Below are positions 46,639 through 63,734 of a stretch of DNA of 64,000 nucleotides, one piece after another. The stretch spans positions 6,838,080 through 6,902,079 of the forward strand of contig NC_061071.1 in NCBI RefSeq assembly GCF_021917145.1, read 5' to 3'. The position numbers were made by a program, and so were the translations under genes. Origin of the DNA: Hypomesus transpacificus (Eukaryota; Chordata; Actinopteri; Osmeriformes; Osmeridae). A model generated the notes under the pieces. It worked only from the letters and a program-made list of their open reading frames with translations. It searched no databases and was not told the origin of the DNA. Position 1 is the stretch's first letter. Every line of letters begins with the position of its first letter.

Positions 46639-48053
46639 ATTGTACCTGTGGTCAGAAGTACTGCAGACTGAGAAATACTGAGTTTATCTGCAGGTCGAGC
46701 CATATCTGCCATGCCTGCAACAACCAGGCCCTTTTAGAGAGAACAGACAGAATGGAGAGCGGATTAGGAACCAAGAAGAGAGGGAAGGAAGGAACATTTT
46801 AGGACAGTGAGAAAACAGGAATACTGCAGAGAAGGCGAGAAAAAGAAACCATCACACACAAACGGCACCCAACACACTTACCCATTTAAAAACAGGTGCC
46901 CAGAAGAACACTGTCTTTGGACCTTGGAACGTGATGAAAGCATGGTTTAGCTGGACACATGGATCACGTTAGCTGGTTTCAATCAACAACATCTCACGAT
47001 TAAGTTTTCGCAATCAACGGTACAAAAGGTAGCGACACATGCTTATTTATTAGGCCAACTCAACAGATACTGACAACTATTGTTTTCTTCATTCTCAGGT
47101 TCCAAAAGCATTCTTAGATTTTTCCTATTGGAAAACCATCTGAAATAAAAAACATTTCACCTATAAAAGAATACATTAGAAACCAAATAGGGTTAGGGTT
47201 CTGCCTTATGGGTACTGAAAAACATGTTGTAGAACCTTCATAGCCAGAAACTGGAGACCATTTGTTGAGAATATAGTAATTAAGTTTTTTTTTTATTGTG
47301 TGCATGCCATTTGAAGATGTCCTCTTCACCTTCAAACACTAAAGCCGAGACCAAGATTCTGAAAACTTCAGACTCATTCAACCAATTTAGTTCCAAACCA
47401 ATCAGCATTCAAGGACCCTATTGTAAGTTTAGCTTGCTGGTAGAATTCATGTTGGAAGTGTCCTCATTCACCTGTTTTGCCTTGTTTTGGTTTTGTGAGA
47501 CTCTTCACAAAACCATCAGACAATAATTCAAATACGACCAACGTGTATGGAGATAAGATAACCCCTATAGATGAAGGTCACACATGGTTTGCTAGCCTTC
47601 CAAATAAGGGTTAATGCTTCACTGAGCCTAATACAAAGTCCAAACTTGTAGTTCTTTTGCTTATCTATGTCCATATAAGATGTTACAAAATTGAATGCAA
47701 AGAATCCTGGATCCTCTGTTCCCATTTTCTATTCAAGTCATAAAGTAGATTAACACTATCTACTTATGGAAACTCAATAGTAAGCACCTGCCAAGCCGGG
47801 GGCCCCCTTAAATCCCTTCCTGTTTCCCTGCTTTAAAGACTCAAGTCCAGCACAGTACAGTTCACCACAAATCTCGTATGTAGACATTATTGTTCCATTC
47901 AGTTTCAAATGCCGACAGTCATAAGGTCAGCCAGGTAAAGGTGGTCTCCTTACCTGCTGGATGGTTGTAAAAAGGTCTTAGTTTAGCAGGTAATACATGC
48001 TCAATTCTGTTCAGAATCCTGTGATATGACGCTCTTATAACTATCAAAGTCAT
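45608..48053 (-). CDS. mpc2: Mitochondrial pyruvate carrier subunit 2 (complete, 5 coding exons, 126 aa)
   Basis: MPC2 pairs with MPC1 in the inner mitochondrial membrane to import pyruvate for the TCA cycle. Coding exons in transcript order are 48053-47954, 46922-46882, 46730-46646, 46383-46272 and 45650-45608, with consistent phases. They give 126 aa (human 127). Diagnostic family segments are KLRPFYNHPAGPKTVFFWAP near residues 25-45, the ADMARPADKLS helix region, WSRYSLVILPKNWNLFAVNL and GASQLFRIWRYN near the C-terminus. Three short membrane helices are expected from the family. The start ATG gives a slightly different N-terminus (MTLIVIRASYHRILNR) from mammals but keeps the YHR amphipathic helix. 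A CA microsatellite fills most of the intron between 46383 and 46646. The gene is head-to-head with dcaf6. Confidence 0.94.
46502..46637 (+). repeat. (CA)n microsatellite with CCCA interruptions in an mpc2 intron
   Basis: CA array of about 135 bp carrying periodic CCCA interruptions. A block containing ACACACACCCACCCACAC is repeated, so the array grew by segment duplication. It lies only about 9 bp from the donor of the 46646-46730 exon (gene on minus strand). Confidence 0.9.
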
Positions 48054-48728
48054 TTCAGAAAATTAGTCTTACAGTCAAACTTAATTACTATTTTGATAGC
48101 TGTAATAATACCTGTGAGCCCTGTCATCTGTCATTTGCCCGGTAAAAACTGAAATATCAGAATGCAAAAGCATTGGATTTTTAGGGGCGTTAGACACAGA
48201 AACTCCGCCCAACGCTCTCTGCGATTGGTAGAGAATACTTTTAATAGGCCACACTTTCGCAATTCTGAAAATGTGACCCAGTGTAAACAAGCTTAAGCTG
48301 AGTGAGTAATCTTTGACATGTTCCCAACTACACAGGTGCACATTTTTATAATGAGTATTGGAACTAATCGAACGAAAATCACACATTATCATAAATTAAA
48401 TCGCTTTAGATTTAAAGAAAGAAAGATTAGCAATTGTTTTGATTGGGATGAGACATTTATGATTAGGTAGGGTGTTGACATAGAACGTTTGGGTTTGCGC
48501 GTGCGCACGCCCCATGTAACCCACACCATTACCCCCTTCTCTCTAACGCGTCTGATGTGAAAGTTCAGACTTGTGTATCTGTCTGCTGTATTGAAGAAAT
48601 CCTGTCGACGACACCGGACGGATTTATTCGGCAGTTCTGAAAGTGAACTACTTTAGATAAGCGAGCCTTAACTAGCTCTGGAAAGTTTAACTACTTTAGC
48701 TAAGTTTGTGAACGAGGCTTGGGCCACC
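48054..48728. promoter_or_regulatory. Shared mpc2-dcaf6 bidirectional promoter region
   Basis: About 675 bp separate the two start codons. On the mpc2 side lie a GC box (CCGCCC at 48205-48210) and a CCAAT box (ATTGG at 48224-48228). In the middle is an NRF1 site. No TATA box stands at a fitting place on either side, as in many bidirectional housekeeping promoters. Start sites cannot be read from sequence. Confidence 0.6.
48496..48507 (-). promoter_or_regulatory. Consensus NRF1 binding site
   Basis: TGCGCGTGCGCA reads on the minus strand as TGCGCACGCGCA, an exact match to the palindromic NRF1 consensus YGCGCAYGCGCR. NRF1 drives many nuclear genes for mitochondrial proteins, which fits mpc2. 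It is isolated in otherwise CpG-poor DNA. Confidence 0.7.
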
Positions 48729-54561
<5,833 letters not shown>

Positions 54562-56230
54562 TTGTTCTGCTGTTCTGTTGAAGTACTACATGTTTAACAA
54601 CAAGCAGTCTTTTATCATGGAAATCGTATTATTCGTGTACTTGTTGAAACTGTGTGGTGCAGAACTATAGTCTATTGTAAAGGGATGTTTTATATCTCTA
54701 TCTTGTCAAATGTGTTTTTTTATTAAACAATGGCAACACTTCACATTAAGGTAAAATGAATTACCATATAACTACAGTGCAAAACCTATAGTAACAACAT
54801 TATAGTTACGGTGGAACTGATGTGTAGTGACACTTTGCAGTTTAGTGGTAGAAGTTGTTACACAAGGGAAACTTGGCATTGGGGAGGTTGGACTTTCCTG
54901 GGATACGTGGATGTTGACATTGATTTTATTTTGGTAACACAACCTTCAATTTTCCCTTTACATTGTAAAGTATATATGGTAAAGTTTACAAATACACTTA
55001 GACTTTAAACCCCTATTCCATTGTGTACCTACTTACACTTCGGTAATAACCTATTCTGCTAACACTTAATGCCATTTAATTCATATTAATAAAATTAGAT
55101 TTATTATTAAATTACATTTATAATTTATTAAATTAAATTAGCAGTGCTGCCTAAATGCCAACAAATAGTCATAGCAACCAAGGCTAGGTTTCCCACAGTT
55201 TACTTGTGGAGGCTATACTGAAATGCTTCCTCATGTAGACTGCCATAGCTTCTTGCTTAATCAATTTTACTCTTGGTTGAGGGGCACAAGACCTAGTTTT
55301 GTGCATCACTTTTTGAACCAAAATGCTTTACTGTTTGGATTTGATTTATTTTGAATAACTATTTAGCCTCAATAAAATGTAATTACTGTGTTTGTTATTG
55401 TAAAGTTAGTTACTGCCATTAGTTACTGTATCCTATGTATTTAACTACTCTTTTGATAAGGAAATACATTTTTCAAATTTAAAGAATTTAAATAAATAAT
55501 TTTATAAGTACATTTTGTTTATTTGACCTTTATTTTGAATTTTGTTTTTTTTATCAAATCAAACGGAAATGAGGTTACTTATTGAGGCTGGCATCACCGT
55601 GCACATGATGATGGCGTTCAGGGGAGTCCCTGCCTAAGAGATACAAGTGTAAAACTTGTAATTTCTACAGGTAGCGAATCCACATACACTACAAAAATAG
55701 ATGCGACTCCGAATCTATATATTGGGTGAGAATGCACTTTCATTGTGAAATCTGTACTTTAGCTAGCTAGCGAATGGCTACCATTTGTTTGGATGCAGAG
55801 AGCCAGGGCGAGAGTGGGAGTGCATACGCGGCTAAACTAGCTAGCAGGCCGCGAACGTCGGTAGCTAGCGTCGGTGAACAGAAAGAACACAATTATCAAG
55901 ATTATTCAGTGCCTGCTTGATAGAACTAGTGGCACCTACTCGCCAACAAAATGTTAATTTGCTTGGGATTTCTTGGTAATTGCTAAGCAAATACGACCAG
56001 CTAGCAAGCATTGTTCACGTTAGCTAGCTAAGCTAGCTAGCTGCACTATGAAATCGGTTACAAACTACACTAGCTATATAGTCAGTAGTTATCTTAACAC
56101 CATATATGTAGCCATAACTCTAATTATTTTCCAGTGTCGCACGCTTGGTTTTAGTTGGGTTTGTATGGAAGCATTAGGGAAATGCATCATTTTTAATAAT
56201 AGCATCATGTTCCCACATCGTAGCCCTGCA
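54562..56230 (+). other. dcaf6 3' UTR and zc3h13 5' region
   Basis: After the dcaf6 stop, ATTAAA (near 54722) and AATAAA at 55371-55376 are candidate poly(A) signals. From about 55760 to 56042 the sequence is crowded with GCTAGC/AGCTAGCT palindromes. It probably holds the zc3h13 promoter and non-coding first exon, because the first coding exon (56232) begins one base before the ATG. No first-exon donor could be chosen with confidence. Confidence 0.5.
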
Positions 56231-56232
56231 GA

Positions 56233-57958
56233 ATGTCCAAGATAAGGCGGAAGGTAACAGTGGAGAATTCTAAAACCATATCTGACAGCACCACCACCAC
56301 CACCACCACCACCCCCTCCCGCCGACCCAGCGTGTTTGAAAGACTCGGTCCCAGCACTGGTAGTAATGCTGTCGAGGTGTGTGCATCTTTACATCCTGGA
56401 TTGACCAAAACAAAGTCTAACCTTTAGCTACTTCACATGATAACCAAGGACTAACTGTAATGCAGCAAATGCATGTCTACAGTGCTGTGGTCTGGATAGG
56501 AAGTTGAACTTTTTTTTTATATCAGTAATGAAGTAACATGCCACCTGTCCTACAGACTCATTGTAGAAATTGGTTGAAGACTGGGAATTGCAGCTACGGC
56601 AATACTTGTCGCTACACACATGGAACTCAGCCACGAGGCAAGGGATTTAGTGGAGGTTTTAGTAGGTAAGTAAGGTAATTAACCGTGCAACTGCTTTTGG
56701 CAGATGGTGTCGGGTAGCATAATAGGATATTCTGTACTCATGGGCAGCTAGGCTATGTATTATGCTTTTACCTTTTCTTACCTGCTCAGAGTTCATGAGA
56801 TGGTTCATGATGGGTGGGGGATCCATGTGAGAGGTTCTCCCTGGTTTAACATGTTCTGTCCGGGAGCAGGTCAGCAGAGAGGCCCCCTGGAGATTTGCGG
56901 GAGAGGATGAAGAATAAGAGACAGGATGCTGACTCAGACGCCCAGAAACGAGACCCAGAAGAAGCTACATCCCCTACAGCAAGAGTATGTTTGTCTACAT
57001 GTTCCGGGGTGTGGCAAATTCTTTTTTGGGGGGGGTTTTCGAACCATTGCAGCAGACTCTTCTTCTGTTTGACCGTGTTCCTGTGGTAAGCCCACCTTTT
57101 TGTCTGTTTGTAGCAGCGAGATTCCTCTCGAGGCAGACACAGAGAGAAGGAGGATATAAAGATCACAAAGGAGCGCACCCCTGCCAGTGAAGAGGAGCCC
57201 ACTGAGTGGGAGGCCAATCGTGAAGGTGAGGTCACCAACAAAGAAGCCTTTCTCTGTCTGTCTCTCTACTCTCTCTCTGTCTCTCTCTGTCTGTCTCTCT
57301 CTCTGTGTGTCTCTCTCTGTCTCTCTCTACTCTCTCTGTCTCTCTCTGTGTCTCTCTCTCTATAATTGATTAGTCAAATATTTGGGAGGAGCTCCAAAAT
57401 GCACGTCAGTTGTGTTCATATCACTAGTCTTCCTTTGACTGCTAGTGTCTCAAAGATGGACTTCCAAGAGTTGCTAACTGTGCCGATTGGCTTTCAGACT
57501 CAGATAACGGCGACTATGACTACGAGTTGTCCCTGGAGATGAAACGACAGAAGATTCAACGCGAGCTGATGAAGCTGGAGCAGGAGAACATGGACAAACG
57601 AGAGGATCTTGTCATCAAGAAGGAAGAACCCCCAGCCAAAACCAGGACAAGCAGCACATCCAAGGTGCGGGTACGATTCCCTCCCCGACGTCTCAAAAGT
57701 TGCATTATCCAGGCCTGGTTTAGATTCCTTCCGATAGCCCTGTAGGGATGCGGTAATGAGTGTCTTTCCATTCCTCTCCCAGCCTTCCCCAGAGCAGTCG
57801 AGCTCCAAAGGCTCGCCCTCATCTCGGAAGTCGAGCGGGTCGCCCAAACACAAAGCCGGACTGAAGAACTCAGGTTCTGGGAAGAAGGACAAGAGACCAT
57901 GCGTGTCCTCCCCCACGTCGGACACGGGCAGGTATGGCACCCAGCAAGGTTTCACTCA

Positions 57959-58017
<59 letters not shown>

Positions 58018-61000
58018 AGAAGGTACTTTTATAGTCCACCTGGCTCGTTTTTTCGCTCGACATCCGTGTTGCCAAACCCCCCCTGTCCTCACCGCGGCCT
58101 GCCTTGTTTTTTAGGTCGGCCAAGGGAAGCCACAGTAAGAAGAAAGGGCCGCGCACCCCCAGCCCTCCTCCCCCAGTCCCCCTGGACCTGCCCGTGCTTG
58201 GGAAGAAGCACAAGGGGAAGCACAAGAACAAGGAGAGGTCCGAGGAGAAGCCCAAGGAGGGCAAAGAGAGGGGGCGCGACGCGGAGAAACACAAGGAGAA
58301 GAAGGAGAAGCGCAGGTGAGCAAGGGACTCGTCTGGTCCAAGCCGGCCCGCTCAGAACGACCATGTGATGTGTCCATGCGCTCAAGTCGCACGTTGTGAC
58401 CCTGCTGATCTATTTAATAGAACACGTTTTCCTATCAGGGATCGCTCCGATAGTTCCCACAAGGCCAAGCGGTCGATTGCGTCCGAGGAGCGTTCCGTAA
58501 GCGTCTCCTCCCCCTCCCGGGAGTTGTCCCCCTCCGCCAGGAAGAAATCCCAGTCCCCTAAAGGGGCCTCCCAGAAGCCCCCCGTGCCGGCCTCCCCTCC
58601 ACGCAGGTCAGCATCCCTCCCTCAAACCCTCCCCCCTCTCCAGCCGCATGTCGTGTCTTCCCCTGCATCCCCCGTGTGTCAGTTGACACTTGTCGATGCT
58701 AGGAAACGCACAACACCCCCGTCCCTCTCGATGACCGTCTGTCTTCTCCCCCCCGTCTCGTCGCAGGTCTCCCACCCCCCCGCGCCACCAGCGCACCCCA
58801 ACCCCGCCACGCCACCACTCCTCCTCCTCCCACTCTGGCTCCTCCGCCCAGAGGCACTCCCCCTCCCCGCAGCGCCGCCACTCCGTCTCCCCGGGCTACC
58901 TGCGCCAGCGCAAGCCCCCGGCCCCGTCCTCCACCTCCCCGGGCCAGAGGCGCTCGCGCTCCCCGGGCGCGCCCAGAGACGCCGCCTCCCCCCAGGGCAG
59001 GGGCAGCCCCGGCCGCCACAGCTCCCAGGGGCGGGAGAGGGGCCGCGGGGAGAGGAGCCCGGCCACCCAGGAACGCAGACACGAGCGCAGAGACGGTAAG
59101 CGACTGGGGTCGAAGTGTGGACCCTCGTCTGCTCTGTGTTCACCTCTCCCCTTCTGAGACTGTTCTGTGGCCCCCCCTCTCCCTTCTGACTCCAGAGAGC
59201 CGCGGAAAGCGGGACAAGGACGTCAGCCGCGACGAGCGGGATTACGAAGCGGAGCAGAGCTCGTCCCGGGAGCCCCGCGAGGACCGCGAGGCGAGGGAAG
59301 GCCGCGAGCGCCGGGAGGGACGCGACAAGCGGGACGGCGCCCGGGACCCCCGCGAACACAGGGACACCAAGGACTCCCGGGAGAGGACCGACACTCGCTC
59401 CGGGAGAGACTCCCTGGAGTACCGGGACCGGGAGAGGGAGAGAGACAAGGAGAGGGAGCGGGAGAGAGAGAGGGATCGGACGGACATCCCCCACAGGAAG
59501 GAGGAGCCTGCCCAGGAGGAGCGCAGCTACCCGCGGGGGCAGGGGCGCGATGATGGCGGGCGCACGGACGCCAGGGCGGCCGAGGGCCGGGGCGAGACCC
59601 GGGGGGAGAGGAACGGGCGCGGCCGGGGCCGGGGGGCGGAGGGTTCCGACAAAGGTGAGAAACACGCCATGGGTCCTCCCAGGTCCCAAAAGAATAGAAC
59701 GCGTTTAGAACATTCCAGGTTTTTTTGTGGTTCTGCCAAACAAGAGACTCGAACCCCTGTACGGTCTCCTCTCTCCCAGGCTCCGCCCGCAGCTCGCGAG
59801 GCTCCCAGTTGGAGGGCGCCCACGACACCTGGGAGTCCCGCGGGGCCGCCCCTCAGGAGAGGAGCGCGGAGCGCGGGACTGAGAGGGCCGGCGAGAGGGG
59901 GGCGGAGCGCGAGCGCTACGACGGCGACAGGAGGGCCGACCAGGCCCGAGACTCGTCCTACGACCGCAGAGGGGGTCACGCAGAGCGCGAGCGCCGAGAC
60001 AACAGGGAGAGAGGTGAGGAGAGGGAGTTGAGACGGTAGCACCGTTAAACCCGACTGACTTCCACAGCAGGAGTGCAGCGGGATTTGTTTGCACAGTGTG
60101 AACACAAAGTTCATCCAATTAAACGATTACATTCTCACAACACGGCAAGCCACAACTATGTAGTAGGCGCCGAAAGGAAATAAAGCACTAAAAGCAAAAA
60201 TGGCTTGAGAAAAATAATTGAAAACTGAAATGGTATAATGCGCTGGCTGTTGTGACTGACTGCGCCCTCTTGCCTCAGCAGATCAGAGAGCGCCCTCTCC
60301 CGGCCGGCACCAGGGGCGCGGGGAGGAGCCGGAGAGGGAGGAGAGGCGGGAGGAACGCCGGGCGGAGCGAGGGGAGGACCGGCGGGAGGACAGGACCCGC
60401 GAGCGAGACAGGGAGCGGGAGAGGGAGCGCGAACGGGAGAAGGAAAAGGAGAAGGAGCGCGAGAAGGAGCGCGAGGCGGAGAGGGAGCGGGAGCGCGTGA
60501 GGGAGAGAGAGCGGGAGAGGGAGCGCGAGCGGGAGAGGGAAAGGGAGCGCGAGGAGCGCGAGAGGGAGAGGAAGGAGAGGGAGCGCGAGAGGGAGCGCGA
60601 GAGGGAGCAGCGGGACAGGGAGAGGCAGCGGGAATGGGAGGAGCGGGAGAAAGGGAGGGAGGAGCGACGGGAGCGGAGGGACGACCCCAGGGAGGAGCGC
60701 TCCACCAGGGACGCCCGGGACGAAGAGCGCAAGACCAGGCAAGTAGTCCGTCATCCGCAGTCTAGTCTGGGGAAACACACACACACACAGTCAGGTTTAT
60801 GCTACATTAAGCGTACTTGCATTCGGTTTGAATGTGCACCGCCATGTTTTGAACCCCTCCCCCCATGTCTACAGCCGGAAGAGACACAGGGTGGACAACA
60901 GCCCCAGCCCCAAGTCCTCCCCCAAGAGAACCCGGGACGCCACCCCGGGGGACAGCGACGGCTACAACAGCCCCGAGGAGAAGAGCGTGAGCGTCCGAGG

Positions 61001-63734
61001 CCCGGCCAAGCTCCGGCCCCTCCTCCCCAGCCCGGTGTGTCCGGCCCCAGGGCACGCAGCCGACGGTAGGGGACCCTCTTTACTGGGACACAGCACTGGC
61101 TCTGGAGGATACTAGTCCCATGGATTAGGATCTCCCTCAAAGGGTGCCTTGGCCTGCTTTCCAACAACATTCAGTGTTTGGTCTCCTGGCACTTTCCATG
61201 CCTGGTCTTGTCCAAAGCTCATTTTATATTTTCTCATATGGCTTATATTGGAGGCTTATGAGGGGTTAGTTGTAAGAAATCCAGCCAAGGCACCCTTAGA
61301 TAAAGTGTTGTTTTGTTTTTGCTTTTTGTGTTTGTTTTTGTGGTGGTGTATTCAGTCTTACTGATGTTGTTGTTTTTAGTTGATAAGCACCGCTTGCTGA
61401 GCCAGGTGGTTCGTCCCCTGGAGCCCCTGCGCTCGCCGCCCGGCACCCCCGCGGACGACAAGCCCAGCCGCTGGAAGGACGACGAGCGGCGAGGCGACAA
61501 GAGGGACGGCCGCGGCCGCCACGAAGACCCCGACCCCCGAGGAGAGCGGGGGCGCGGCGCGGCGGAGAGGCGGGCGGAGCACCCTCCAGACGCCGGCCCC
61601 GGCGGCTCCGACGCGCGCTGCAGGGCCAAGGACCAGAGGGAGCCCACCCCTCCGCCTCCCCCCGCCACCGCGGCCCCCGACGACAGAGACGTTGTGGCCG
61701 CCTCCGCCGTCACCCACGAGGAGGGCAAGAAGAAGACCAAAGGCCTGAAAAAGGGCGTGAAGAAGGGCCGCAAGGAGGATGATGGGGGACCCCCAGCCCT
61801 TGGGGCCACGGTGGGGGACCGGTTCAACCCCGAGCCACCGTCCATGGCCCTCCCAGATGGGCCCCCTCCCCTCCAGCCCCCGCGCAAAGGCCCCAAGAAG
61901 AAGGCCCTGGACAAGAAACGGAAGCGGTCGCGAGGCGCCGAATCGGACGTGTCTGAGGAAGAGCCCGCGGCTGCCGCCATCACCCACCCACCGGCGGGCA
62001 AGAGGAAGCGCGGCCCCCGGACGCCCCCCCCCACCCTGAAGGAGCCCCCGCCGGCCCACCGCGCAGCTGGAGCGACCACAGAGCCCCCCTCGCTGCCTCC
62101 CTTAAAAATGGACGCCAACTTCAGCGACTGGTCCGATGAGGACGTCCTGGAGCGCGGCGGGGAGCCCGCGGCCCCCCCGGCCCCCGTGGAGAGGCCCCCC
62201 GTGGAGCCCCTCCCCAGGAGGACCGGCCCCAGGGGAGGAGGGGGCAGGGTCAACTCCCTCCCCATCGCCCCCCTGCTGCCCCAGGAGCCCCCCATGCTGC
62301 TCCCCACCCTGCCCCCCCAGCCCCTCATGTCCCAGCCCCTGCTCCGCAAGCCCCCGCCCGAGCAGAAACGCAGCAGCAGCATTGGCAGCAACCAGAGCCG
62401 CGCCTCCGTCCGCCGCCTGCGCTCGCCCTCCAACGAGTCGGCCCACCGCGAGGAGCCCCAGCAGGGGCCACGCTCCAGGAGGGGGCGCATGCAGGGGGGC
62501 AACTCCCGCGACCGGGAGAGGGAGCGCGAGAGGGACCGGGAGAGGGAGCGCGAGCGGGAGAGGCCCCCGGTGACCGAGCCCCCCGCTGGGGAGAGGAAGT
62601 CTCGCATGGACCAACTGAGGAGAGGGGAGCCCAGCCGCAGCACCTCCTCAGGTACTGAACACCTCTGTCTCTCTCTCTCTCTGTACACACTGACCAGCCT
62701 AGTCAGCACGCTAGCTGCGAATCCTGTTTAAATGATTAAATAAAATACAAATTGTCTTCTATAAAACAGATTATTTTTGAATGAATTTATGTTTTTATGT
62801 AAAACACATTTTCCGCCTGATCGGTGATTTTTCTCATTGCCGAGTCTCTGTAGGTCTCTCTCTAGGAGCTTTTCAGTTGCCTCATGTCTGGTTGTGATGT
62901 CCCCCCCTCCTGTAGACCGGCAGGACTCGCGCAGCCACAGCTCCAGACGCAGCTCCCCCGACTCGGAGCGGCAGGCGCGCTCCCGCGCCGGCTCCTACGA
63001 CAGCCGGGAGAGGGAGCGCGAGAGGGAGAGGGAGCGCGAGCGGGAGCAGTTTGAGAGGGAGCGAGAGAGGAAGGACCTGAGACAGCAGCAGCAACAACAA
63101 CAACAGCAACAACAACAACAGCAGCAGCAACAGGCTCCCCTCCTGCCCCAGCCTCCGCAGCAGAGAGACTGGGAGGTCGACCCCCGAGAGCGCGGCGGGG
63201 GGCGGGGCCTGATGATGCGAGGCCTCAGGGAGCGAGACCTGCGCGAGCGCGAGCGCCTCCTCTCCGAGGGGCTCCTGCAGCACGAGCGGGAGCGCGGCGA
63301 GCGCATGCTGCCCATGGACCTCCAGCCACACGGGGAGCCCAAGGGCCGGGACCTCCTCAGGCAGGACCGGAGCGACTACGAGCCCCTGCTGCCGCGGGAA
63401 GCCTTCGGGATGGACTGCGACAAGCCCGGCAACAGCCACCACGGGCCGGGGGAGCAGCGGGAGCCAGAGAAGAAGGACGACGTCGACGGTAAGAGGAACG
63501 GCAACCCACACCGCTTCCTGTTCCGCGCATGCAGTTCCGCCGGCTAACGTACGCCCGCGTTCCCTGTCTCGTTCCCGTTCCCAGCGGAGGAGGACGACGC
63601 CAAGGTGGACGACGCCCAGTCTGTGGTGTCCGGCGGCGAGGAGTACGAACCGATCAGCGACGACGAGCTGGACGAGATCTTGGCGGACAGCGCCCAGAAG
63701 AAAGAGGATCACCAGGACGACGAGAAACCTTCAG
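56233..63734 (+). CDS. zc3h13: Zinc finger CCCH domain-containing protein 13, m6A writer complex subunit (3' end outside window)
   Basis: ZC3H13 (Drosophila Flacc) bridges WTAP to RNA-binding cofactors and keeps the m6A writer complex in the nucleus. Coding exons: 56233-56376, 56556-56665, 56870-56984, 57114-57225, 57498-57664, 57783-57931, 58115-58315, 58439-58606, 58767-59095, 59196-59654, 59780-60013, 60282-60738, 60875-61065, 61380-62651, 62916-63488 and 63585-63734. Together they encode 1610 codons (human protein 1668 aa), and a donor GTACCT follows the last. Residues 1-17 are MSKIRRKVTVENSKTIS. The CCCH finger is C51-x8-C60-x5-C66-x3-H70. After it come Ser/Arg/Lys-rich disorder, Arg/Glu-dipeptide arrays (about 780-880) predicting long charged helices, a basic region KRKRSRGAESDVSEEEP, a 17-Gln tract and EYEPISDDELDEILAD near the end. 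The 60738 junction uses a GC donor. Exons from 58.1 kb on are strikingly GC-rich. Confidence 0.95.
57959..58016 (+). repeat. (TG)n microsatellite in a zc3h13 intron
   Basis: About 28 perfect TG units roughly 27 bp downstream of the donor at 57932. Confidence 0.95.
60282..60738 (+). repeat. zc3h13: Arg/Glu-repeat exon of zc3h13
   Basis: Purine-rich exon built of GAG-AGG, GAG-CGC and GAG-CGG codon pairs. It encodes ERER-type dipeptides with Lys/Glu and Asp/Arg variants. The low-complexity coding sequence is homologous in style to the mammalian RE/RD domain. Length may vary between alleles or species by unequal exchange. Confidence 0.85.
60739..60874 (+). other. zc3h13: Probable GC-AG intron in zc3h13
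   Basis: The frame requires splicing after AAGACCAG (phase 2) to CCGGAAGAGA at 60875. The donor is GCAAGT, the usual context of functional GC donors (AG|GCAAGT). The nearest GT at 60743 would change the phase and break the downstream KRHRVDNSPSPKSSPKRTRD frame. The acceptor TCTACAG is normal. A short CA repeat lies inside. Confidence 0.75.
63083..63133 (+). repeat. zc3h13: Polyglutamine tract (17 Q) in zc3h13
   Basis: Seventeen glutamine codons mixing CAG and CAA (CAG3, CAA-rich middle, CAG3, CAA, CAG). The mixture should make it more stable than pure CAG. It lies between an Arg/Glu array and a Pro-rich stretch (APLLPQPPQQ). Confidence 0.95.

Noticed and set aside
46432..46712. Cys/Val and His/Thr open frames around 46.5 kb
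   Set aside because: They are translations of the CA microsatellite in an mpc2 intron. Only 46646-46730 on the minus strand is a real exon.
47185..47200. Telomere-like GGGTTAGGGTT
   Set aside because: Fewer than two full repeats, inside an mpc2 intron. Expected by chance.
58679..59689. 336-aa antisense open frame opposite zc3h13
   Set aside because: It covers two sense exons and an intron, is Pro/Gly/Arg/Leu-rich low complexity, and is a compositional shadow.
61243..62709. 488-aa antisense open frame opposite a zc3h13 exon
   Set aside because: The sense strand carries the phase-consistent zc3h13 exon 61380-62651. The antisense frame is open only because of GC-rich codons and shows no domain or splice structure of its own.
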